A DNA stretch of 64,000 nucleotides, from contig NZ_FCNY02000007.1 in NCBI RefSeq assembly GCF_001544575.2, positions 310,001-374,000 on the forward strand. The letters run 5' to 3'. How positions within the stretch are numbered: position 1 is the stretch's first letter; each line of letters begins with the position of its first letter. The position numbers were made by a program, and so were the translations under genes. This document shows positions 1 through 7,681 of the stretch, piece by piece. The notes below the pieces were generated by a model, which saw only the letters and a list, made by a program, of their open reading frames with translations, made no database searches and was not told the origin of the DNA. Origin of the DNA: Caballeronia cordobensis. GTDB taxonomy: Bacteria; Pseudomonadota; Gammaproteobacteria; Burkholderiales; Burkholderiaceae.

Positions 1-228
1 GATGAGGCGCGTGACTTCGTCGTGCTCGTAGGGAATGAGCGGTTCGTCGAGGAAGGCCGAGAGCGGCGTCTGCGCGAGCGCCATTTTCGCCGCGACGCGC
101 TCTTCCTCCGTGTCGGCCGCGATGCCCGCGAGTTCGTCGCCGGAGCGGCGCGGACTGGCGCGGGCGAGCAGCGTCTTCAGATCGTCGAAACGGTAGCGGC
201 GCGCGCCGATCGTCGCGTGATAGCTCAT
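1..228 (-). CDS. eutB: Ethanolamine ammonia-lyase large subunit, N-terminal fragment
   Basis: Partial gene read on the minus strand; only the first 76 codons lie in the window and the rest runs off the left edge. The product starts MSYHATIGARRYRF and contains RSGDELAGIAA followed by a segment ending YEHDEVTRLI, which matches the beginning of EutB (the E. coli protein has RSGDVLAGVAA and YEDDCVTRLI at the same places). EutB is the catalytic subunit of the adenosylcobalamin-dependent lyase that splits ethanolamine into acetaldehyde and ammonia. A purine-rich stretch (GGGGAAAGAG) precedes the ATG. It is divergent from mnmH. Family assignment is firm; whether the gene is intact, and whether eutC follows, cannot be seen. 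Confidence 0.9.
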   Translation of the reverse strand, partial: MSYHATIGARRYRFDDLKTLLARASPRRSGDELAGIAADTEEERVAAKMALAQTPLSAFLDEPLIPYEHDEVTRLI

Positions 229-362
229 CGCTCTTTCCCCGAACGGATCGATCCGCTCACTTTAACCGCATCGCGCGCGGACAAAAAAGCGCCGCCCGGG
301 CCGAAATGCGCCCGCGTGCGATAATTTTTCGTTCGATTCAGTCCGCGCACGCCCGCAAACCC

Positions 363-1427
363 GTGAAAAACCTGCTCGTTTCCATCGACCGTCTGCGCGA
401 TTTCGACGAAATCGTCGATGTCCGCACACCGCTCGAATTCGCCGAGGACCACGTTCCCGGCGCGATCAACGCGCCCGTGCTCAGCAACGAGGAGCGCGTG
501 ATCGTCGGGACGATGTACAAGCAGGTCTCGCCTTTCGAGGCCACGCGCGTCGGCGCGGCGATGGTCGCGCGCAACATCGCGCATCATCTCGACACGCTGT
601 TCGCGGACAAGCCGCGCAACTGGCGGCCGCTCGTGTATTGCTGGCGCGGCGGCAAGCGCTCCGGCGCGATGACGACGTGGCTGAACATGATCGGCTGGCA
701 GGCGCGTCAACTGGAAGGCGGCTACAAGAGCTACCGGCGCGACGTGATGGAGCGGCTCGGCATGCTGCCGGGGCGGTTCCGCTATGTCGTGCTGATCGGT
801 CCCACGGGCAGCGGCAAGACGCGGCTCTTGAAGGCGCTGTCCGCGGCGGGCGCGCAGACGCTCGATCTGGAAGGGCTCGCGGCGCATCGGGGATCGCTGC
901 TCGGCGCGTTGCCGGGACATCCGCAGCCGTCGCAAAAGGCGTTCGATTCCGCGCTGCTGGCGAGGCTTTCGGGCTTCGATCCGGCGAAACCGGTTTTTGC
1001 CGAAGCGGAAGGGCGGCGCATCGGCTCGATCACGATATCCGACGCCGTGCTCGACAACCTGCACGCGGCGTCGTGCGTGCAGGTGGAAGCGCGCCGCGAA
1101 GACCGCATCGCATTTTTGCTGCAAGATTACGCGCATCTCTTCGACGATCCCGCGTTTTTCAAGGCGCAGTTGTCGAAGCTCGTCGCGCTGCACAGCCGCG
1201 AGCGCGTGGAACGCTGGCATCGGCTGATCGACGACGACGCGCGCGCTGCGCTTTTCGCCGAATTGATCGATTATCACTACGATCCCGCGTACGGGCGCAG
1301 CAGCCAGGCGCTCTACAGGGCGTTGCCGCACGCGTCGCGCATGCTGTTTCGTCCGAACGATGCGGATAGCGTCGATCAGGCGAAGGCCTTGCTTGCCCGG
1401 CTCGCCGAGACGGCGCCCGCGCTCTGA
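363..1427 (+). CDS. mnmH: tRNA 2-selenouridine/geranyl-2-thiouridine synthase
   Basis: About 354 residues from the GTG at 363; the frame stays open from an ATG at 306, but alignment with the family starts near the GTG. Two domains are visible: an N-terminal rhodanese-like domain with the active-site segment CWRGGKRSG (Cys about residue 93), and a P-loop domain with GPTGSGKT (about 146-153). This is the SelU/MnmH arrangement, which replaces sulfur by selenium in wobble 2-thiouridine of tRNA using selenophosphate. No selenophosphate synthase gene is adjacent. It is divergent from eutB and followed 26 bp later by a permease gene, so the two could be co-transcribed, though nothing links them functionally. 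Identification is secure; the exact start is less so. Confidence 0.9.
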   Translation: MKNLLVSIDRLRDFDEIVDVRTPLEFAEDHVPGAINAPVLSNEERVIVGTMYKQVSPFEATRVGAAMVARNIAHHLDTLFADKPRNWRPLVYCWRGGKRSGAMTTWLNMIGWQARQLEGGYKSYRRDVMERLGMLPGRFRYVVLIGPTGSGKTRLLKALSAAGAQTLDLEGLAAHRGSLLGALPGHPQPSQKAFDSALLARLSGFDPAKPVFAEAEGRRIGSITISDAVLDNLHAASCVQVEARREDRIAFLLQDYAHLFDDPAFFKAQLSKLVALHSRERVERWHRLIDDDARAALFAELIDYHYDPAYGRSSQALYRALPHASRMLFRPNDADSVDQAKALLARLAETAPAL

Positions 1428-1453
1428 TTCAACTCACTTCTTTCAAGAAAAAT

Positions 1454-2503
1454 ATGACCACGCTTCGACAACCGCGCGTCGCTCTGGGCTGGCTGGTGTT
1501 CCTGCTGATCGCCGTCGTGGGGCTGTTCTATGTCAAATGGTTTCCGTACTACAACCGCGCGTTCGTCGCGGCGAGCCAGCATTCGATCGGCAAGTCCATT
1601 CTGATGGGCACCGCCGCGAGCGCGCCGGAACCGTCGTGGCAGGCCGCGCTCGATTACGCGATCGCCTACGGCAAGGCAATCTGGCAGGCGATGGTACTGG
1701 GCCTGCTGCTCGGCTCCGCGGTGCAGGCGCTGATTCCGCCGCGCTGGGTCGCGCGCGCGCTCGGCGAGCATAACTTCGGCAGCGTCGTGAACGGCGGGCT
1801 GATGTCCTTGCCCGGCATGATGTGCACGTGCTGCGCGGCGCCCGTTGTCGCGGGTCTGCGGGCGCGCGAGGCCGCGCCCGGCGCGGCAGTCGCTTTCTGG
1901 CTCGGCAATACCGTGCTCAATCCCGCGGCGCTGGTTTTCATGGGTTTCGTGCTCGGCTGGCAGTGGACGGGTTTGCGCCTCGTGCTCGGCGTGCTGATGG
2001 TGTTCGGCCTGGGCTACGCGGTGAACCGCATGGTGACGCCCGCGCAGGCGGCGGCATCGCGCGCCACGCTCGCCAAGCTCGTCGAAGAAGACGAACCGGG
2101 CACGGCGTTCTCACGCTGGATCGCGATTCTCGGGCGCATGGCGTTGCGCCTGATTCCCGAATACATCGTGCTCGTGCTGCTGCTCGGCGCGGCGCGTGCG
2201 TGGCTCTTTCCGCATATCGGGCCGGACATCGACAACGGCATGCTCTGGATCGTCGCGTTCGCGGTCGCCGGCACGCTCTTCGTCATTCCGACGGCCGGCG
2301 AAGTGCCCATCATTCAGGCGATGCTGTCGCTCGGCATGGCGGCGGGGCCCGCCGGCGCGCTCCTCATGACCTTGCCGCCCATCAGCGTGCCGTCGCTCGC
2401 GATGCTCGCGCGATCGTTTCCGCCGCGCGTGCTGGCGGTGGTGTCGGTGGCGGTGGTGGGCTTCGGGATCGTGAGCGGATTGATCGCGGCGGCGTGGTTT
2501 TGA
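1454..2503 (+). CDS. ArsP-like/DUF318 permease
   Basis: A 349-residue integral membrane protein with roughly eight to ten hydrophobic segments, resembling the predicted permease family COG0701 (PF03773), which includes the methylarsenite exporter ArsP. It carries a cysteine cluster C-T-C-C at about residues 124-127 within PGMMCTCCAAPVVAGL, at the place where family members have a conserved Cys-containing half-site followed by Pro-Val. A second half repeats the pattern with IPTAGEVPIIQAM near residue 280, fitting the internal duplication of this family. No arsenic genes are nearby, so substrate is unknown; a metal or thiol-reactive compound is plausible. It follows mnmH by 26 bp and ends convergently with the DUF2474 gene. 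Confidence 0.75.
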   Translation: MTTLRQPRVALGWLVFLLIAVVGLFYVKWFPYYNRAFVAASQHSIGKSILMGTAASAPEPSWQAALDYAIAYGKAIWQAMVLGLLLGSAVQALIPPRWVARALGEHNFGSVVNGGLMSLPGMMCTCCAAPVVAGLRAREAAPGAAVAFWLGNTVLNPAALVFMGFVLGWQWTGLRLVLGVLMVFGLGYAVNRMVTPAQAAASRATLAKLVEEDEPGTAFSRWIAILGRMALRLIPEYIVLVLLLGAARAWLFPHIGPDIDNGMLWIVAFAVAGTLFVIPTAGEVPIIQAMLSLGMAAGPAGALLMTLPPISVPSLAMLARSFPPRVLAVVSVAVVGFGIVSGLIAAAWF

Positions 2504-2513
2504 GCGTGCCCGC

Positions 2514-2651
2514 TCAATGAATCGCCGCGCCCGCCTTGATCAGCAGCTTGAACGGCAGCGCGAGCAGCATCGCGCCGCCGACGCCCGCCACCCATAGCGC
2601 GACGAACCAGAACACCTTGCGCGCGCGTTCAATGGTAGTGATGTTCGCCAT
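2514..2651 (-). CDS. DUF2474-type small membrane protein of the bd oxidase operon
   Basis: A 45-residue protein (MANITTIERARKVFWFVALW...) with one strongly hydrophobic helix at about residues 14-38. Its start lies inside the 3' end of cydB, so the two genes overlap by 23 bp and are probably translationally coupled. Short proteins of the DUF2474 type, with a Trp-Leu/Val-x-Gly core in one transmembrane span, are commonly found just after cydAB/cioAB in proteobacteria and are thought to play a role like CydX in stabilising the oxidase. The position and the WVAGVGGAMLLALPFKLL core fit that. Role is inferred from context and not shown biochemically here. Confidence 0.75.
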   Translation of the reverse strand: MANITTIERARKVFWFVALWVAGVGGAMLLALPFKLLIKAGAAIH

Positions 2652-3630
2652 GACGCACCTTTCCTCTGAAAACCCAATAGCCTAGCGTCGTGTACGCGAC
2701 GATCACGGGCAAGATCACCGCCGCGCCGACGATCGTGAAGAGCTGGCTCGAACGGGGCGCGGCCACGTCCCAGATCGACACGCCGGGGAAAATGGCATCG
2801 GGCGAAAGGCTCAGAACCAGTCCCGTATAGCCGAGGAACACGAAGCCGAGCGCCATCGCGAACGGCTGTTTTTCGTGGCGGGACTTGATCGCGCGGCGCA
2901 TCGCGAACGCGCAGGCCGCGACAAGCACCGGCACCGGCAGCATGCGATAGAACCACGGCGAATCGAACCAGCGCGACGCGATGCCCGCATCCTGCAACGG
3001 CGTCCAGATGCTGACGACCGCGATCGTCGCGAGCTGCAATACCGTGAGCGGCCACACGACGCGATACATGCGCCGCTGCAAGTCGCCTTCGGTCTTCGCG
3101 ATCAGCCAGCATGCGCCGAGCAGCGCATATGTGACGACGAGCGCGCCGCCCGTGAAGATCGAGAAGGGCGAGAACCAGCCGAAGGCGTCGCCGGAGAAGC
3201 GGCCGTCGGCGACGGGAATGCCGCCGAGGAACGCGCCGAGCGCCACGCCCTGAAAGAAGGTCGCGCCCGCCGATCCGCCGATGAACGCGAGGTCCCACAT
3301 GTGCTTCGTGCGCTGCGCCTTCGCGCGGATCTCGAACGACACGCCGCGGAAGATCAGGCACACGAGCATCAGCACGAGCGGCAGATAGAGCGCGGACAGC
3401 ACGGTCGAATAGACCATCGGGAAGGCGGCGAACAGCCCGGCGCCGCCGAGCACGAGCCAGGTCTCGTTGCCGTCCCAGACGGGCGCGACGGTGTTCATCA
3501 TCACGTCGCGGTCGTGCTGGTCGGGAAAGAAAGGAAAGAGAATGCCGATGCCGAGATCGAAGCCGTCGAGCACCACGTAGAGGAAGAGGCCCGCCGCGAT
3601 GATCGCGGCCCAGGCGAGCGTGAGATCCAT
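2629..3630 (-). CDS. cydB: Cytochrome bd ubiquinol oxidase subunit II
   Basis: A 333-residue polytopic membrane protein beginning MDLTLAWAAIIAAGLFLYVV and carrying the family signature LDGFDLGIGIL and the segment VAPVWDGNETWLVL near residues 50-60. It forms the heterodimer with CydA that oxidises ubiquinol and reduces oxygen to water without pumping protons. The start codon is 4 bases after the cydA stop and is preceded by AAGGAG, so the pair is one operon. Length is a little shorter than E. coli CydB (379), as in the cyanide-insensitive CioB group of Pseudomonas and Burkholderia. The 3' end overlaps the small DUF2474 gene. Confidence 0.95.
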   Translation of the reverse strand: MDLTLAWAAIIAAGLFLYVVLDGFDLGIGILFPFFPDQHDRDVMMNTVAPVWDGNETWLVLGGAGLFAAFPMVYSTVLSALYLPLVLMLVCLIFRGVSFEIRAKAQRTKHMWDLAFIGGSAGATFFQGVALGAFLGGIPVADGRFSGDAFGWFSPFSIFTGGALVVTYALLGACWLIAKTEGDLQRRMYRVVWPLTVLQLATIAVVSIWTPLQDAGIASRWFDSPWFYRMLPVPVLVAACAFAMRRAIKSRHEKQPFAMALGFVFLGYTGLVLSLSPDAIFPGVSIWDVAAPRSSQLFTIVGAAVILPVIVAYTTLGYWVFRGKVRHGEHHYH

Positions 3631-3634
3631 ATGC

Positions 3635-5032
3635 TTATGCTCCTTCGATGGACTGTTGCGGCAGGCTGAGCGGGCGTCGCGCGCTGCCGTCGGAAGGCTG
3701 GCTCGGCGCGCCGGGCAAGGCGGGACCGTGGCGCAGCAGCTTCAACATGTAGTAGATGCCCGTGCCGAAGACGATCGTGTACACGATCACGAACGCAAGC
3801 AGCGACACGCCGACCTGCTGCGCCGTGATGGGCGACACGGCATCCGCCGTGCGCATCACGCCGTAGACGACCCACGGCTGGCGGCCCGCTTCGGTCGTGA
3901 CCCAGCCCGCGAGCAGCGTGATGAAACCGCTCGGGCCCATCGCCAGCGCGAAGCGATGGAACCAGCGCGCATCGAACAACCTGCGCTTGCGATGCAGCCA
4001 CCACGCCGCGAACGACATCGCGATCATCAGCACGCCGAGTCCCGCCATCACGCGAAAGCTCCAGAACACGAGCGTCGAATTCGGACGGTCTTCCTTCGGG
4101 AATTCCTTCAGGCCGCGAATCTCGCCGTCCCAGCTATGCGTGAGGATGAGGCTGCCGAGATGTGGAATCGACACGGCGTACTTGGTCGTTTCCGCTTCCA
4201 TGTCGGGAATGCCGAAGAGATTGAGCGCGGTGCCGCCTTTCTCGGTCTCCCAGATGCCTTCGATCGCCGCGATCTTCGCCGGCTGATGTTCGCGCGTGTT
4301 CAGGCCGTGCGCGTCGCCGACGATCGCCTGGATCGGCGTGAGCGCGAGCAGCAGCCAGAGCGACATCGAAAACATCTTCTTGATGGCGGGGTCGCGGCGG
4401 CCTTTCAGCAGATGCCACGCGCCCGTCGCGGCGACCACGAGCGCCGCGACGATGAACGCCGCGATCGCCATATGCGCGAGCCGGTACGGAAACGACGGAT
4501 TGAAGATGATCGCCCACCAGTCCACCGGCACGACGTGATCGCCCTCGATACGAAAGCCTTGCGGCGTCTGCATCCAGCTATTGGACGCGAGAATCCAGAA
4601 CGTCGAGATGAGCGTGCCGATCGCGACCATCAGCGTCGCGCCGAAGTGCGCTTTCGGACCGACCTTGTTCCAGCCGAACAGCATGATGCCGAGGAAGCCC
4701 GCTTCGAGGAAGAACGCGGTCATCACTTCATACGTGAGCAAGGGGCCCGTGATGGGACCGGCGAAGCTCGAAAAGCCGCCCCAGTTGGTGCCGAATTCGT
4801 AAGCCATGACGACGCCCGACACGACGCCCATGCCGAACGCGACGGCGAACACCTTCGACCAGAAGAGGCACAGCTCCTTGTAGACCGGCTTGCCGGTTTT
4901 GAGCCACGCGCCTTCGAGCACCGCGATGAAGCTCGCGAGCCCGATGGAAAGCGCGGGAAAGATGATGTGAAACGAGACGGTGAACGCGAACTGGATCCGC
5001 GCCAGATCGAGTGCTTCGGGAGTCGATTGCAT
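3635..5032 (-). CDS. cydA: Cytochrome bd ubiquinol oxidase subunit I, CioA-like
   Basis: A 465-residue membrane protein. The N-terminal segment RIQFAFTVSFHIIFPALSIG holds the predicted haem b595 ligand (His about 22), and GWVTTEAGRQPW near residue 385 is the conserved quinol-oxidase block. E. coli CydA is 522 residues; the shorter length fits the short Q-loop, cyanide-insensitive CioA subgroup, so cioA would be an equally good symbol. It is the first gene of cydA-cydB-DUF2474. The 390 bp upstream, shared with the divergent zinc peptidase gene, contain two copies of a 9-bp palindrome that may be an operator. The ATG at 5032 is the only start that fits the family N-terminus. Confidence 0.95.
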   Translation of the reverse strand: MQSTPEALDLARIQFAFTVSFHIIFPALSIGLASFIAVLEGAWLKTGKPVYKELCLFWSKVFAVAFGMGVVSGVVMAYEFGTNWGGFSSFAGPITGPLLTYEVMTAFFLEAGFLGIMLFGWNKVGPKAHFGATLMVAIGTLISTFWILASNSWMQTPQGFRIEGDHVVPVDWWAIIFNPSFPYRLAHMAIAAFIVAALVVAATGAWHLLKGRRDPAIKKMFSMSLWLLLALTPIQAIVGDAHGLNTREHQPAKIAAIEGIWETEKGGTALNLFGIPDMEAETTKYAVSIPHLGSLILTHSWDGEIRGLKEFPKEDRPNSTLVFWSFRVMAGLGVLMIAMSFAAWWLHRKRRLFDARWFHRFALAMGPSGFITLLAGWVTTEAGRQPWVVYGVMRTADAVSPITAQQVGVSLLAFVIVYTIVFGTGIYYMLKLLRHGPALPGAPSQPSDGSARRPLSLPQQSIEGA

Positions 5033-5101
5033 GATTGACTGTGCCTTGGAAATTCACGCGCGGCCCGCGTCGGAAGGCGGGCGAGTCCGGTGCTGAATGA
5101 G

Positions 5102-5160
5102 ACGTCTGACGGGCCGGAGCTTAGCGCCATTTCGACAAACTGTTGCGCTGCGTCAGACGT
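5102..5160. promoter_or_regulatory. Paired 9-bp palindromes upstream of cydA
   Basis: CGTCTGACG at 5103-5111 and CGTCAGACG at 5151-5159 are the same odd-centred palindrome CGTC-w-GACG, 48 bp apart; with one more flanking base they make a perfect 10-bp inverted pair. They lie 70-130 bp upstream of the cydA start. Spacing of about 4.5 helical turns would allow a dimer on each site. No matching regulator is known to me, so this is a candidate only. Confidence 0.35.
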
Positions 5161-5422
5161 TATTCATTGCGCGCAAATGCCGCAGTTTCAAGGGCTTAGC
5201 GCAGCTACCAGATTGATTTGCCGATGATTTCGAGATGCCGGGATAGTGCGGTGCGGCAAGAGCGCGCAGACGCTTTCGCGACAATCGACCGCACGGCTGG
5301 AGTCGGTGCGCGGCAGGCCCGGAAAGAACTTTTACGATGCGCCGGCACGAGACGTGCGAACGGGGCGGGTACCATAATGACTTTTGGACACGCGCACCGC
5401 GCGAGCAGGAAGGAGAAGCATC
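5161..5422. other. Intergenic region between cydA and the zinc peptidase gene
   Basis: Together with the paired palindromes this is the shared divergent upstream region. No convincing open frame is present. A CATAAT hexamer near 5371 could be the -10 element of the peptidase gene, but no good -35 was found at the right distance. An AGGAGAAGC ribosome binding site precedes the ATG at 5423. Confidence 0.4.
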
Positions 5423-6298
5423 ATGCGCCTCGATGACGAAGCAGAAAGCCGGAATGTCGAAGACCGGCGCGGCGGGGGCGGCGGCTTTCGGGTCGGCGGC
5501 GGATCGATCGGCATCGGCACGATCGTCATTGCGCTCGCAGCGTCGTATTTCTTCGGCATCAATCCGATGACCATCATCAACGGCGCGCAGGTGCTGCAAG
5601 GCAATGCGCCGCAGCAGCAGGCCGCGCCGAGCAACGCGCCGCCCGCCAACGATCCCGGCGCGGTCTTCGTGCGCCGCGTGCTCGGCAATACCGAGCGGAC
5701 CTGGCAGCAAGTCTTCCGCACGCAGTTCAATCAGGACTATCCGGCGCCGAAGCTCGTGATGTTTTCGGGCGCCACGCAGACCGCCTGCGGCACGGGACAG
5801 GCCGCCATGGGTCCGTTCTATTGTCCGGGCGACCGCAAGGTCTATATCGATCTCTCGTTCTATCGCGAATTGCGCGACCGCTTCGGCGCGAGCGGCGACT
5901 TCGCGCAGGCTTACGTGATCGCGCACGAAGTCGGGCATCACGTGCAGAACGTGCTCGGCATCATGGGCAAGGTCGATCAGGCCCGCTCGCGGATGTCGAA
6001 AGAGCAGGCCAATGCGCTGTCGGTTCGCGTCGAGTTGCAGGCGGACTGCTTCGCGGGCGTCTGGGCCGCGGTCGCGCAGCAGCAGAACGCGAAGCTGATC
6101 GAGCCCGGCGATTTCGAACAGGGCTTGAACGCCGCGGCCGCGATCGGCGACGACCGTCTGCAGCAGCAGTCGCAAGGGCGCATCGTGCCCGAGGCGTTCA
6201 CGCACGGCACGAGCGCGCAGCGCCAGCGCTGGCTGCGGCGCGGTATGTCGACGGGCGATGTCAGTCAGTGCGACACCTTCTCGGCGCGCTCGCTCTGA
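5423..6298 (+). CDS. ypfJ: YpfJ-family neutral zinc metallopeptidase
   Basis: A 291-residue protein of the PF04228 family. It starts MRLDDEAESRNVEDRRGGGG, the typical short cytoplasmic Gly/Arg-rich head, then has one transmembrane span at about 29-46, a Gln/Ala/Pro linker, and a zinc peptidase domain with HEVGH at about 168-172 (His, Glu and His for zinc and catalysis). The downstream segment LQADCFAGVWA provides a conserved third-ligand region. Substrates of the family are unknown. The ATG at 5423 has an AGGAG 7 bases upstream; the longer frame from 5384 has no site. It appears to be a single-gene unit. Confidence 0.88.
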   Translation: MRLDDEAESRNVEDRRGGGGGFRVGGGSIGIGTIVIALAASYFFGINPMTIINGAQVLQGNAPQQQAAPSNAPPANDPGAVFVRRVLGNTERTWQQVFRTQFNQDYPAPKLVMFSGATQTACGTGQAAMGPFYCPGDRKVYIDLSFYRELRDRFGASGDFAQAYVIAHEVGHHVQNVLGIMGKVDQARSRMSKEQANALSVRVELQADCFAGVWAAVAQQQNAKLIEPGDFEQGLNAAAAIGDDRLQQQSQGRIVPEAFTHGTSAQRQRWLRRGMSTGDVSQCDTFSARSL

Positions 6299-6523
6299 GT
6301 GTTCGTCGGGCGCGGCCGAAAGCGGCCTTTCGTCTCGAAATGGACTATGCTGAACCGTCGAGGCGCGGCCGCATCGCCTCGCGGCTTGCCGCCGGTGCTT
6401 ACAAACGCTGACACGCGTTTGTCTTAAAGTCATTAGAATCGCTGGTTTTCCGGGCGCGGCCAGGTGCCGCGCGACGTGACGTCCTCCGGACCCGACACGC
6501 ACCGGAGCATTCCCGTTCTCTTC
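6299..6523. other. Intergenic region before waaC
   Basis: 225 bp between the peptidase gene and waaC. No credible open frame, hairpin terminator with a T-run, or clear promoter was seen. The frame of waaC stays open upstream to 6464 but lacks a better start. Confidence 0.4.
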
Positions 6524-7516
6524 ATGAAGCGAATTCTGATCGTCAAAGTCACGTCGCTCGGCGATATCGTCGAGACGCTACCGGTCGTTGCGGACCTGCG
6601 GCGCGCGTTTCCATCCGCCCAGGTCGACTGGGCCGCGGACGCCGCCTTTGCCGACATCATCCGCTGGAATCCGGGCGTCGATCGTGTGCTGAGCGCGCCG
6701 CTGCGCAAGTTCAAGAAGGCGCGCAACTGGAACGATCTGAAGGACATCGCCGGGTCGATCGGCGAGCTGCGGGCGGAAAAATACGACGCGATTCTCGATA
6801 TTCACGGCGTCTACAAGAGCGCGATCATCGCGTTCATTGCGCGCGGGCGGGGCCGCTACGGCTATCAGAACAAGGATCTCGGGGAACGGGGCGCGGCCTT
6901 TGCCTATAACGCGCGCTTCGGCCCGCGGCCGGACACCGATGCGTGGCGCGGCATGCGCGTTAGCGTCGCCGAAGCGCTCGGCTATCGTTTCGACGAGACG
7001 CCCGACTACAACATCCAGTTGCCGCCGGTCGCGCGCGATCTGAACATTCCGCGCGGACAGCCCATCGCGATGCTGTTCCATGCGACGTCGGCGGACGTGA
7101 AGAAGTGGCCGAAGGAACATTGGGGCGAAGTGGGCCGCTGGCTCACCGCGCGCGGTCATACGATCGCCTTGCCGTGGGGCACCGAGCGCGAGCAGGGCGA
7201 AGCGCAGGCGATCGCCGCGCTCGTCCCCGGCGCGATCGTGTTGCCGAAGCTCTCCGTCTTGGAATGCGCACACTGGATTCGCGCGTCGGAACTCGTCGTC
7301 GGCGCGGACACGGGCCTCGTGCATCTGGCGCATGCGTTGCAGCGCCGGACCGTCATGCTGTTCGCGGCAACCTCGCGCGAGCACTTCGGCGTGAACGATC
7401 CGGGCCGCTCGGTTTCCGTAGGCGATGAAGGCGCGCCGCCTAACGTGCAGCAAGTGCTCGCCGCCATCGAAAGCGTGACGGTGTCCGCCAGCGCGCCGCG
7501 CGCGTTATCTCGATAA
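6524..7516 (+). CDS. waaC: Lipopolysaccharide heptosyltransferase I
   Basis: A 330-residue glycosyltransferase family 9 protein beginning MKRILIVKVTSLGDIVETLP, the classic WaaC N-terminus, with the companion motifs VDWAADAAFADI, HATSADVKKWP and a C-terminal ADTGLVHLAHAL stretch in the donor-binding domain. It adds the first L-glycero-D-manno-heptose to Kdo of the lipopolysaccharide inner core, on the cytoplasmic face of the inner membrane, from ADP-heptose. An ATG at 6464 is in frame, but the family begins at 6524. No kdtA/waaA gene adjoins it here. Identification is secure. Confidence 0.93.
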   Translation: MKRILIVKVTSLGDIVETLPVVADLRRAFPSAQVDWAADAAFADIIRWNPGVDRVLSAPLRKFKKARNWNDLKDIAGSIGELRAEKYDAILDIHGVYKSAIIAFIARGRGRYGYQNKDLGERGAAFAYNARFGPRPDTDAWRGMRVSVAEALGYRFDETPDYNIQLPPVARDLNIPRGQPIAMLFHATSADVKKWPKEHWGEVGRWLTARGHTIALPWGTEREQGEAQAIAALVPGAIVLPKLSVLECAHWIRASELVVGADTGLVHLAHALQRRTVMLFAATSREHFGVNDPGRSVSVGDEGAPPNVQQVLAAIESVTVSASAPRALSR

Positions 7517-7569
7517 AACTTTTATGCGCATAAAACTTTTTGCGCGGCGCGCCGCGTCGCGTAAAAAGT
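7513..7569. repeat. Direct and inverted repeats after waaC
   Basis: ATAAAACTTTT occurs twice (7513-7523 and 7530-7540) with a 6-bp spacer. The second copy also begins an inverted repeat, ACTTTTTGCGCG at 7535-7546 against CGCGTAAAAAGT at 7558-7569, with one mismatch. The A/T-rich ends flanking a GC core look like a bidirectional terminator after waaC, but an operator for the PilZ gene is also possible. Confidence 0.45.
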
Positions 7570-7681
7570 CGTAAATCTGAAACACATATCAGTGCGCTAA
7601 CGTAAAAGTTGCCGCCTGACACTTGACGACGGCTTCGGTAAGCACGACGATTGCGAAAACGCTTAAGAATCGTCCTATAAG

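Noticed and set aside
3599..5038. Long open frame of 479 codons on the plus strand opposite cydA
   Set aside because: Arg/His/Asp-rich product typical of a shadow frame in high-GC DNA, no family, and fully antisense to the clearly recognised cydA.
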